Shown piece by piece: positions 24,401-35,697 of a stretch of DNA of 64,000 nt. Position 1 is the first letter of the stretch, and each line of letters begins with the position of its first letter. A program made the position numbers and the translations under genes. Under the pieces are notes generated by a model. That model did no database searches, had not been told where the DNA came from, and saw nothing but the letters and a program-made list of their open reading frames with translations. The stretch is from Vespa crabro (Eukaryota > Arthropoda > Insecta > Hymenoptera > Vespidae): assembly GCF_910589235.1 (NCBI RefSeq), contig NC_060970.1, positions 1,205,001 to 1,269,000 of the forward strand, written 5' to 3'.

Positions 24401-27400
24401 GCTACAGCCGGACTTGGAAATGTACAACCTAGAAGAGGTAAAGGTATGCGAGTGCCACTCGATACAAAGCGGCTTTCGGACATGGAAATATACACGTTAG
24501 TCAAGTGAAAGTTATTCATTTGAGTCTCGACCCAATGCGGCTGTCCAACATGAAAATATATACACTAATCGAATAAACATTACGCAAGTGACTCACAACC
24601 CAAAGCGACAGCCGGTCTTGGAAATAATCCGACTAGTCTTGGGAGATACGTTTGCCTCTCGAACAAATGCAGCTGTCAAAATTGGAAATATTTCAAATGT
24701 TGGGGGAGAGTTTTGCGAGTGCATCTTGAACAAGACGGCGGTCGGACTTTGATATATGCCGACAGGTGAACAGAAAGATGAGAGTGCTTATGGAACCGAT
24801 GCGTCTGACGGACTTGTACGTATTCCGACACGTAAAACCTATACCAAAGCGACCATCGAAATAGGAAATATTTCGACTAGACGAAAGAAAGTTATTCGCA
24901 TGACTTGGGAACAAAAGTGACTGTTGGAACTGGAGATTTTCTGAGTAGTTGCGCGAATGATATGCGAGTACCTCTCGAACCAATGCGTCTGTAGGACTTG
25001 GAAATATTCCTCCTAGACGAGGTAAAGTAATACGAGAGTCTCTGAAACCAAAGCAACTGTCGTGCTTGGAAATATACCGATTAGTCGAGATAAAGTTATT
25101 CGAATGACTTATGAACCAAAGCGGTTGTCGGACATAGAAATATTCCGACTATACGTGGGAAGGATATGCCAGTGCTACAGGTAACTGAAGTATTGTCAGA
25201 CTTCGAGTAATTTCGTCTAGTCGAGGAAATATTATGCGAGTGACTTGTGAGCCAATGCGAATGTCAGGCTTGGAAATATTCGGATTAGTCGAGCGACATT
25301 CATTCGATTGCCTCTCGAACCATTGCGGCTGTCGCACTTGAAAATATTCCGATTAATCGGGTGAAACTTATGCGAGTGCCACTTAAAATAAAAGAGACCT
25401 TCGGTCTAGGTAATATTCCGACTAGTCGAAGTATATTTAAGCGATTGGTTTGTAAACCAACGTTGCTGCCGGTCTTGGAAATATCCTTGATAGACGAGGA
25501 AAATTTATGCGAGTGCTTCTCGAAACAATGCCGCTGTCGATCTTGGAAATATTCCTAAGAGACGAGAGAAAGTTATGGGAGTGACTTTTGAACCAATAGG
25601 ATTGTCGGGATTTGAAATATTACAAATCGAGCAAAAATTATATTACTATTTCAGAAACTAAAGCGACTGTCGGACTTGGAAAATTCCGACTATTGGAGGG
25701 AAAGTTATGCAAGTACCACTCATACCAATGCGGCTGTCGGACATAGATATTTTCTGCCTAGTCGAGTGAAAATTATGCGTGTGACCACTGACCTATTGAG
25801 ACTGCTGGACTTAAAAATATTCCGTTTAGTTTAGCGATTTAAAAATATTCCCACTAGTCCAGGGAAGGTTATGCGAGAGAATCTCGAGATAATGCGACTA
25901 TAGGACACAACAAATTTTCGACTAGTCGAGGTAAAGTTATGCAACTGACTTGTATACTAATTTGACTGTCGAAATTGGAAATATTCCGACTAGGTAAGGG
26001 AATGTTATGCGAGTGCCTTTTGAACGAAAGGGACTGTCGGATCTATAAATATTCCGACAGAACGAGAGACACATATGAGTGTTCTTCTCGATCTTATTCG
26101 ACTCTCGGTCATAGAAGTATTCCGATTAGACGAAGGAAAGTTATGAGAGTATTTCTCGAACTTATGCAACTGTTGGACTTTTCAAAATTCCAACTAATCG
26201 AGAGAAAGTTATTCGAGTGCCTTTTTAACCATGGCACTGTTGGGTCTAGAAATATTCCCACAAGTCGATGGAAAGTTATGCGTTTGCCTCGAACCAATGC
26301 GACTGTCGTATCTAGACATATTCCAACTATACGAGTGAAAGTTTTGCAAGTTTCTTGTGAATCAATGAAACTGTCCTATCTGGAAATATTCCGTAAAGTC
26401 GAGGGAAAGTTTTGCGAATCCTTCTTGAACTAATGCGACTGTCGAACTAGAAATTTTCCGACTAGACCAGGAAAAATTATGTGAGTACCACTCGAACCAA
26501 TGAGTTTGTCGTACCTAGAAATATTTCGACACTTCGAAGGAAAGTTTTGCGGGTCTCTCTCGAACATATACGACTGTCGATCTAGAAATATTTTGACTAG
26601 TCAAGGGAAAGTTTTGTGAGTCCCTCTCGAACATATACGACTGTCAATCAAGGAACATTCTGTCTAGTCGAGGGAAAGTTATGAGAGTGCCTTTCTAACC
26701 AATGCGACAATTGGTCTTGGAAATATTCCGTATAATAGAGGGAATGCCATTGGAATGACTTGATAACCAATGCGACTGTCTTGCTTGGAAATATTCCGAT
26801 TTGTCCTGGGAATGTTATGCGAGTGCATTGCTAACCGTGGTACTGTTGGAAGTAGAAATATTCTGACTAGACGTGGAAAAGTAATACGAGTGAATTGTTA
26901 ACCAAAGCAACTTTCGGAAAGAGAAATATTCCAACTAGTAGAGGAAAAGTTATGAAAGTACCACCAGATCCAATTCGACTGTCGTACTTAGGACTAATCC
27001 GTCTAGTTAAGTGTTGGTTATGCGAGGAAATTGTGATTTAATGCGACTGTCGGCCTTGAAAATATTACGCATCGTCAAGAGAAAGAAACAATAGTACTGT
27101 TAGACTTAGAAATGTTCAGACTAGTAGATGTAAAGTTATACGAGTGCCCCTCCAACAAATGCGACTGTTGGACCAACAAACAATCTTACTAGACCAGGAA
27201 AACTTATGAGATATCCTTTCGAACCAATGCGACTGACGAATATAGAAATATTCCTACTAGTCGAGGGAAAGTTATGCGGGTTTCTATAGAACCAATGCGA
27301 ATGTCAGCCTTAGCAATACTTTGTCTAGTCGATGGAATGATCTTGCGAGTGACTTGTGAACCAATGCAACTGTAGGACTTAGCAATATTCCAAACAGTCG

Positions 27401-28506
27401 AGGGAATGTTAAGCGCGGAACTCTCTTATAAATGTGCCTGCCAAACCTAAAATTGTTTCGACAAGTCGAGGTAAAGTTATGCGTGTGCCTCTCGAAACAT
27501 TCAACGGTCTGACGTGTCAGTATAGCGTCTAGTAGATGGAAAGTTATGCGAGTGCCTCTCTAAACAATGTGACTGTCGGACACAGAACAATTCCGACTAC
27601 ACGACAGAAAGTTTTGAGAGTGCCTCTCGGAATAAGGCGACTGCCGAAATTGGAAATTTTCCGAACATCCGAGAGAAAGTTATTCAAGTTCCTCTCGAAC
27701 CAATTCAACAGTAGGACCTAGACATTTTCGGACTAGTAGATGAAAAGTTATGCGATTGCTTCTCTAACCAATGTGACTGTCGATCCTAGAAATATTCCGA
27801 CTAGACGCTGGATATTTATGAGAGTACCTCTGGAACCAATGCGACTATCGGACTTGAAAATATTCCGTCTAGACGTGGGAAGCTATGCGTGTAACTTGTG
27901 ACACAATGAAACTGTCTTACTTGGAAATATTCCGAATAGTCCAGGGAAGTTCTGAGAGTTCCTCTCGAACCAATACGGCTGACGGACTTGGACATATTCC
28001 GACTTGTCGAGGCTAAGTAATACGTGTGCCTCTCGGAACTTAACGACAGTCGGTGCTAGAAGTATTACGAATAGTCAAGAGAAACTTATGCGAGTGCCTC
28101 TAGCAACAAAGTGATTTTCAGACTTGAAACTATTCCGACAAGTGGAGTGAGATGTATGCGAGTTACTTGAGAAACAAAGCGATTGTCGGATTTAGAAATA
28201 TTTTGAAATGTCATGGAAATGTTTTGCTTGTGCATCTCGAAATAATGCGACTTTCGGAATTAGAAATGTTCCGATTAGTCGAGGGAAATTTGTGCGGGTG
28301 CCTCTCTAACCAAAGCGTCTTTAGGAAATAAAAATGTACGATTTAGTCGTCGGAAGTTTGTGCGATTGCGTCTCGAACCTAAGCGACTGTCGGACCTTTA
28401 AATATTCTGACTAGTCGAAAGAATGTTATACGGACGAATCTCAAATCCATGCGATTGTCGGACCTAGAAATATTCCGACTAGTCGAGGGAAAGTTGTGCG
28501 AGTGTC
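21404..28506 (+). repeat. 68-bp satellite array, block 3
   Basis: About 104 diverged monomers, all in the same orientation. Multi-monomer patterns recur elsewhere: 22830-23020 matches 33880-34050, and 23385-23540 matches 6620-6760. At 26540-26650 two neighbouring monomers share CTCTCGAACATATACGACTG, a recent local duplication. No gene is supported. Confidence 0.95.
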
Positions 28507-29140
28507 AAAAGCAAGGAAAGGATACGAGATTATTGGATTAGGCAACGGAACAAGAATTGTTGCTAGTCGAATGAAAGATATTTGTCTGCGGTCGCGGCGA
28601 CAGACCCAAATATCACGTTGCTATTTATCTCGCAGCTGCAACGCGCACTGCGTCTGTGCAGAATTGCAAAGACACAGCTACTCCTTCCACATCGTCTCGC
28701 ACTACTTTCAGTTCAGCGACATAATAGAAGAGCACATTTGGAACTTGGAATCAGTTAATCGTGCCCAAAGGATGGAGAGAGAAATAGTATCACTGGACAC
28801 CAACGCGCAATCTCCTTTCAGGGCATCCGGTCTAAAATTTATTGACGACGTAATGCAGCCATCTGCATTCTGGACTACGAGAGGTTCTTCATACATCGAC
28901 GTAAATCTCTCGTCGCACTGCATGAGCCGACTAATTGTCAAACGGAATGTAAGAATAGGCTGGACGTCCAGTGACCATAATTCAATAGACATCGCGATAT
29001 ATCCCACGAAGGGCGAGACTGGTCGTGAGGGTGGAGCTCGAGTCGACGGAACAGGAGATTCAATACCAGGAGACCCAAATGGGACCTTTTCGCTTGCTCT
29101 CACTCACCGCGACAATGCTTGATGGCAGCAGTTCAGGATC
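28507..29140 (+). pseudogene. LINE endonuclease fragment B
   Basis: A piece of the A/D retrotransposon family with both ends missing, corresponding to D 47225-47905. The frame 28496-29122 reads through the joint with the satellite. It contains GYEIIGLGNGTRIV, then FHIVSHYFQFSDIIEE, and WTSSDHNSIDIAI near the C-terminal part. The catalytic SDH triplet is intact (28970-28978), unlike copies A (NDH) and D (CDH). Without the N-terminal LLQEP part and any RT it cannot be functional. Flanking satellite monomers continue in phase on both sides, which favours fragmentation within the array over a fresh insertion. Confidence 0.8.
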
Positions 29141-32100
29141 GGCTAGACGTGTAAAGTTATGGGAGTGCCTCTCGAACCATTGCTACGGTCGGACTCAAGA
29201 ATATTCCATCTAGTCGATGGAAAGTTATGCGAGTGACAAGTGACCCAATACGACTATTGGTATTAGAAATATTTTAAATGAAGCAGATAGAATTGTGCGG
29301 GTTCCACTCGAAACAATGGGACACTCGGACATAGAAACATTCCAACTAGTCCAGGGAAAGTTATCCGGGTGCCACTCGAACTAATGCGACTAGTAATACT
29401 TGGAAATATTTCGACCAGTCGAGGTAAAGATATGCGAGTGGAGCTCGAAACAATGCGACTATCAGACCTAAAAATATTCTGACGTCGAAGGAGAGTTATG
29501 AGAATGACTTGTGAACCAATGCGTCTATTGGTCTTGGAAATTTTCCTAATAGGCGAGAAATATTTGTGAGGTTGTCACTCGAACCAATGCGACTGTCGGA
29601 CTTAGCAATATTCATTTTAGTCGAGGAAATGTTATGGAAGTGTTTTTCGGACCAATGCGTCACCTGGAAATAGAAATATTGTGACTAAACGAGGGAATGT
29701 TATATGTGCGATATGTCGGAATTGCGACTGTCGGAATTGGAATTATTCCGGTTAGTCTTGGGAAATTTATGCGAGTAACCTGTGATCCTATGCGAAAATC
29801 GGACTTAAAATTATTCCGACTAGTCGAGGAAAAGTTATGCGAATGAATCTGTATCCAATGCATCGCTTGTGCTTGGAAATTACAGACTAGGCAAGTGAAA
29901 CATGTGTAAGTGCCACTCGAACCAATGTGGCTGTCGGACGTAGGAATATTATGTCTAGTCGAGGGAAATTTTTGCGAGTGTCTTTAAAAACAATGCGAAT
30001 GTCGGCCTTGGAAATATTCCGACTAGTCGAAAAGGACTTTTGCGGGTGACATGTGAGCCAATGCGACTATCGGACTTGCTAATATTAAAACGAGTAAAGA
30101 AAATCTAATGGGTATGTCTCTCGACCTGATGCGCCAGTCAGACTTGCTTATATTCTGACTAGTAGGATGAAAGATATTCGAGTGCAACTCGAAGCAATGC
30201 GGTTATCGGTCCTGGTAAACCTCCAACTAGTCGAAGAATACTTATACGAGCGATTTGTGAACCGTTGCGACAAACAGTATTGGAAATTTTCTGAATAATC
30301 GGTAGAAAGTTGTGCGATTGCCTTCGAAAACAATGCGGCTGTCGGATTGAAACAATACGACGGTCGGACTTGGAAATATTCCGATAATTCGAGGGAAACG
30401 TATCCGAGTGTCTCTCGAACCAATGCGTTTCTCGGGCTTGGAAATATTCCAATTACTCGGAATAAAGTTATCCGAGTGTCCCTCGAACCATTGCGGCTGT
30501 CGAACTTGGAAATCTTTCGACTAGTCGAGTGAAAGTTATGCGAGTGATTCTCGAAACTAAGCGACTGATAAAGTTGGAATTATCACGCCTAATCGATGGA
30601 TATTATATGCGGGTGCCTTTCAAAACAATGCGACTGTCGGACTGGAGAATATTCCGACATCTCGAGGGAAAGTTATGCGAGTGTCACTTGGACTAATAAG
30701 ATTGGCGAACATGGAAATATTCCGATAACTCGAAGTAAGGTTTTGGGAGTGCCTCTCGATCCAATGCGGCTATCGGATATGGAAATACTACGACTAGTCG
30801 ATGGTAAGTTATGCGAGTGTCTAACAAACCGATGTGGCTGTCGGACTTGCAAATATTTCGACTAATCGACTGAAGGATATAAGAGTGAATCTCGTACAGA
30901 AACATCTGTCGATCTAGGTACTATCCAGACTAGTTTACGGAATGTTATGTGAGTACCTCTCGATCCTATGCGGATGTCGGGCTTGGAAATATCCCGACTA
31001 GTCTAGGAAAGTACGAGAGTGTCCCTCGAATCCGAGCGATTGTCTGATTTGGAAATATACCTATAATTCAAAGAAAATTACGCGAGTTACTTGTGAGACA
31101 AATCGAATGCCGGTCTTGGCAATAATCCGATTAGTCGGAGAAAGATATGCGAGTTTCACTCGAAACGAAGCAATTGTCGGTCTTGATAATATTCCGACTA
31201 GTCGACTTATAGTTATGCAAGTAATTTGTGATCCGAGTCGAACGTCGGGCTTGGAAATATTGGGAATAGTCGAAAGAAAGTTATGCGACTGTCTCACAAA
31301 CCAAAGCAACTGTCTAACTTGAAAAAATACCGTCTAGTCGACGGAATCTTATCCAAATGCCTCTCGAGCATATGCGGCTCGTGGACTTAAAAATAAACTG
31401 AAAATTCTTGAAAAGGTTACGCGTGTGCCTCTCGAAACAAAGCGTCTGTCGGACTTGGAAGTATTCCGACAAGTCGAGTGAAAGATATGGGAGAGAATTG
31501 TGTGCCAAAGCGAATATCGGGCTTGGAAATATTCCGACTAGTTGAGGAAAAGTTATGCCACTGCCTCTAGAAGATATGCTTCTGTCAAACTTGGTAATAT
31601 TCCGACAAGTCGCAGTTTAATTATGAGAGTGCTTTTTGAACCAATGCGGCCGTCGAATTTGGAAAAATGCCGACTAGATGAAAAAAAATTATGCGACTGC
31701 CTCACAAAAAAGCGGCTGTCGGACTTGGTAATAGTCCGACTAGTCTAGGGAAAAATATGCGAGTAACATGTAGTCCAATGCGACTGTAAGGATCGGAAAT
31801 TTTCCGACCTATTCGATGGAAAGATATGCGGTGGCCTCTAGATACGATGCGGGAGCCGTCCATGGAAATATTTCTATTTGACGCGGGGAAAGTTGTGCGA
31901 GTGACTTCTCAAAAAATGCGACTGTCGGACTTGGACTTTTCCCAACTAATCGAGGGAATGTTATGCGAGAAACTAGTAAACCTATGTGAACCTCGGGGTT
32001 GGAAAAATTCCGATTGGACTAGGGAAAGTTATGCGAGTGATTTTCAAATCAACGCGACTGTCCTACTGGGATATATTTCATAAAGTCAAGCGAATTTAAT

Positions 32101-34062
32101 GGGAGTGTCTTTCGACTCAAAGCGACTATCCTGGTTTAAATGTTCCGATTTGACGAGAGAAAGTTATGCGAGTGTCTCAGGAAAGAATGTGAATATCGGA
32201 CTTGGAAATATTCCCATAAGTCAAGGGAAAGTTATTCGAGTGATTCTCCATTCAACGCGATTGTCGTACTTGGAAATAACCTGTCTTGTCGAATGAATTT
32301 TGTACGGGTGCCTTTCCAACTAATACCACTGTCTTGTTCGGAAATTTTCTGACTACTTATGGGAAAGTTATTCAAAATCATCTCGAACTAGTGGGAATGT
32401 CGGACTAGGAAATATTCCGCCCTGTCGAGGGAAAGATATGCAACTAAATCTCGAGCAGACGCTACTATCGGATTAGGATATTTTCCGGCTGTTCAAGGGA
32501 ATGTTATGCGAGAGCCTGTCGATCCAATATGATTGTCGGACTTATTAATATTCAGACTTGTCGAAGAAAAGTTATGCGAGTGAGAAATGTGTACAAGTGC
32601 TACTGTCAGACATGAATATTTTCGAACTAGTCGTTGGTCAGTAATGCGAGTGCCTCTCGAAACAATGCGGCAGTCGGACCTGGAAAAATTTCGACTAGCT
32701 TAGGGAAAGTAATTGCTAGTGACTTGTGAACCAATGCGACTGTCGGACTTGGAAATATACCGCTTGATCGGGGAAAGTTATGCGTATGAATATCGAAAAA
32801 ATAAGACAGTCTGCCTTGGAAATATTCCGACTAATCGAGGGATAGTTATGCGAGTGACTTGTGAACAAATGTAACTGTAGGGCTTCCAAGTATACCGACT
32901 AGTCAAGGTAAAATTACTCGAGCGCCTCTCGAAAAATTGCGAACGTCGTACTTGAAATATTTTGTCTAGTCGAGGAAAACTTGTGCGAGTTATAATCAAA
33001 TTAGCGCCACAGTCGTGCTTGGACTTATCCTGACACATCGAGCGAATTTTATGCAACTGTCCTTTTTGGAGCTATTCCGACTAGTTGAGGGAAAGTTGAG
33101 GGAAAGTGCGAGTGCCTCTGGAGGCAAGGCGGAAGCTGGACCTGGAAATATTTTGCTTATACGAGTAAAAGGTATGCTAGTAAATCTCGAACAAATACGA
33201 ATGCCGGATTTGGAAATATACCGTCTAGTCGAGGAAATGGTATGCAAGTACCTCTCGATACAAAAAGACCGTCGCACTTTGAATTGTTCCGACTAAACGA
33301 GGGAATATTATGCGAGTAACTAGTGAACCAATGACACTATCAGGCTTTGAAATAATCTGAATGTACGTTGGAACGTCTTTCGAGTGGTTCTTGAATTAAT
33401 GCGACAGCCGGACTTGGAAATATACCGTCTGGTCGAGGGAATTTTATGCGAATTCCTATCGAAACAGTGGGGCTGTCGGACTTAAATATATTCCTGCTAG
33501 TCGAATGAAAGTTATGCGAGTCCTTGTGAACCAATGCGACTCCCATACTAAGAAACATTTCTACTAATCGTGCGAAAGTTAAGCGAATTCCTCCATTACC
33601 AATGCTACTGTCGTACCTAGACGTATGCCGACTAGTTGAGGGACAGATATGCGAGATCTTCAAGAATAATTATGGCTGTCGGATTTGGATATATTACTAA
33701 TAGTCGAGGAAAAGTTATGCGAGTGCCTTTCGAAACAATGAGGCTGTCGAACCTCTAAATGTTCCGCCGAATCGAGAAAGAGATATGCCAGGTCCTCTCG
33801 AGCCAATGTGGCGGCCGGACTTGGAAATATACCGCCTAGTCGGGGGAAATGTACGCGAGTGAATCTCGAACAAATGCGACTGTCGGACTTGAAAATATTT
33901 CTACTAGTTGCGGGAAAGTTGTACGAGATACTTGTGAACCGATGCGACTGTTGGGCTTTGAAATATAGCGACTTATCGAGGATAAGTTATACGAGTGCAT
34001 TTCTAACCAATGCGACTGTCCAGTTTGGGAATTTTCTGACTAGTTATGGCATTCAAATGCCT
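29141..34062 (+). repeat. 68-bp satellite array, block 4
   Basis: About 72 monomers. Contains the GACCTAT variant block 31796-31968 (matching 6233-6402), a GAGCGAATTTTATG variant (33030-33055) seen also near 6660 and 39050, and a 13-bp tandem duplication GTTGAGGGAAA at 33083-33106. The block ends at TGCCT (34058-34062), the left target-site duplication of LTR-2. No gene. Confidence 0.95.
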
Positions 34063-34779
34063 TGTTACATCTCGCGACAAGAGACGTATGTAAATTTAAA
34101 AAAATAAAAAAAAAGAAATAACATGTTAACTACAGTATAAATGAAAGATTAATACATTAGGTAGCTTAAGTAAACCAAGGGGATCAACCTACAAAATTCA
34201 AATCGTTCATTCGTTGGCTAAATATTATTATACATATTCAAAATATCGATAATTTCACTACTAGCAATATTAGCTAAGAAACATTATAAACATCCGTTAC
34301 TACTAGCACCTTCTTATTAATAATACATAAAAGTACATAAAAGAATAATAATATTAATTAGCTAACAAATTGGGACCTATATTAACAAAATACACACATA
34401 TACATACAAACCTGTAATAAAATAAACAATTACCCAAATGAATTAATGTACAACAACCTTAAGAAATTACTGCGAGAAATATCTTTAAATAAATGTAAGA
34501 AATAATAGTGAGACATACTTATCGATAATGGCGAGACGACATCCGGTGATATGGATTTTAACATCCTGCGTTCCAAGTATTAAGAACAACGATATCGACC
34601 TCGTTTTCGGAACCACACCCGCTGATAACAACATTCCAGGGGCTAAGAGCTCCCAGAATTTCATCCGGTAATAAGCACCGAGCGAACGCAATTGAAAGAG
34701 GTAATAAAGGAACACTCGCATTGTTCTGCCCCACCACCACCGCACTTAGGAGGCACGCGCGAGCGGCGCACATACGCTG

Positions 34780-35200
34780 TGACGTCAACCGGACTTGCCC
34801 TAGCAGGAGCAAAGAGCGTCGTCAGTCAGTCATCGTTCGCAGCCTTACTCAACAAGTTGTAAGCTCCTAGTCTTGAGCCTTACGCAATCATTATCCAACT
34901 TAGAATTTTACGCTACAGTTTATCTTTGTCAATTAAATAAGTTAGAACCCTTCAATTAAAATTAAAATCAACTTTTTTTTACAATAGAATAACCGCGTTC
35001 GCGTGCGGAACATCATCCAAAATGTAATTAATCAGTGTACTTTAGTGAAACATTTAATACATAATTAAAATTGTTATTGTTAATCAGTGCGTGATATCAT
35101 TATATTCATACATTCATCCATCCTTACTGTTCGGTGAGGACGAACCGCACGAGTATCCTCCTATAAAATTGTTGTTTCGGTGAGGACGCTCCGCATGGAC
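34780..35200 (+). promoter_or_regulatory. LTR-2 promoter region: CRE, TATA, 18-bp direct repeat
   Basis: TGACGTCA at 34780-34787, CTATAAAATT at 35161-35170, and two near-identical copies of CGGTGAGGACGAACCGCA / CGGTGAGGACGCTCCGCA at 35132-35149 and 35178-35195, one on each side of the TATA box. Order and spacing are the same in LTR-1. The ATG of the open frame lies about 93 bp after the TATA box, a plausible 5' leader length. Function is inferred. Confidence 0.5.
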
Positions 35201-35262
35201 GACACTTTTCTCTTTCTCTCCTACCTCGAACCAAACACCTCATCCAAATACTTACCCTCCTA

Positions 35263-35643
35263 ATGCCAAAAGTACCTCGCGGTAGTAGAAAATATCAACT
35301 ACGTCGTCTGTTAAAGGAACTTTACCACGAAACCGAAATTTATAACGATACGTTGGATGTGGAATTAATTGAAGAAGAGAAAGAAAATTTTCCCTCATAC
35401 CGCCTGATTCCCCTGCAGCTCTCTAGAAGGTGGGTATTCCTTCTGGACCTTCCGATTTTGGATCCTAAGACCTCCAGATATCTGGAAATAAGGCTCCACC
35501 ATCATCTTGGATTATCTTTGGAGGTAAGTGAGCATTTGAAATATCGATTCGAAACTCTGTTCGGTGCCAATACCGAGCCAATTGAACTGCCCAGGCAGTT
35601 AAGGGCCGAAAAGCGTACAAATCACTCGCAAGGGTGGGAATAG
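35263..35643 (+). CDS. 126-codon ORF inside LTR-2, spliced-exon candidate
   Basis: Starts MPKVPRGSRKYQLRRLLKEL, and the first 87 residues match the LTR-1 frame except residue 5. Features: basic N-terminus (residues 3-19), acidic patch (33-41), a hydrophobic turn-rich core (VFLLDLPILDP, 58-68), and a histidine run (79-81). Codon 87 (GAG, 35521-35523) is followed directly by GTAAGTGAG, a strong donor site. From there to the element end I count about 18 differences in 174 bp against one in 261 bp before it. No family recognised; possibly a spliced leader exon or small accessory protein of the parent retroelement. Confidence 0.5.
   Translation: MPKVPRGSRKYQLRRLLKELYHETEIYNDTLDVELIEEEKENFPSYRLIPLQLSRRWVFLLDLPILDPKTSRYLEIRLHHHLGLSLEVSEHLKYRFETLFGANTEPIELPRQLRAEKRTNHSQGWE
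35524..35529 (+). other. Candidate 5' splice donor in LTR-2
   Basis: GGAG|GTAAGTGAG matches the metazoan donor consensus closely. It sits at the point where conservation between the two elements falls. Also present in LTR-1 at 15729-15734 on the minus strand. No acceptor can be assigned because the internal part of the parent element is not in the window. Confidence 0.5.
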
Positions 35644-35697
35644 CTTACTTACTTTGCAGTTAGCTCTATTAAGGTACGTAGCTTGCGAGAGGTAACA

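Larger units (their letters stand above)
34063..35697 (+). mobile_element. TG..CA-bounded element, probable solo LTR (LTR-2)
   Basis: 1,635 bp, beginning TGTTACATCTCGCGAC and ending GCGAGAGGTAACA, flanked by TGCCT (left) and TTCCT (right, 35698-35702), a 5-bp duplication with one change. Joining the flanks restores the ordinary satellite text ATTCAAATTCCTTTCG, so the insertion site is clear. Layout: AT-rich 5' third, one 42-bp GC-rich unit, TGACGTCA (34780-34787), AT-rich stretch, TATA (35162-35169), 18-bp direct repeat, ORF at 35263, splice donor at 35524. No internal retroviral domains lie beside it, hence solo LTR. A TIR-type element is the alternative. Confidence 0.8.

Noticed and set aside
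25975..26433. 152-codon frame with repeated EIFRLVEGKLCE-type motifs; similar frames of 60-156 codons throughout the satellite
   Set aside because: Translations of the 68-bp monomer in rotating phase. The peptide repeats because the DNA repeats, and frames end at the CTAG in the monomer.
15561..35697. One giant element with 1.6-1.7 kb terminal inverted repeats enclosing 18 kb
   Set aside because: Each repeat has its own matching 5-bp duplication, the outer flanks do not match each other (TTAAT versus TTCCT), and the enclosed DNA is ordinary array.
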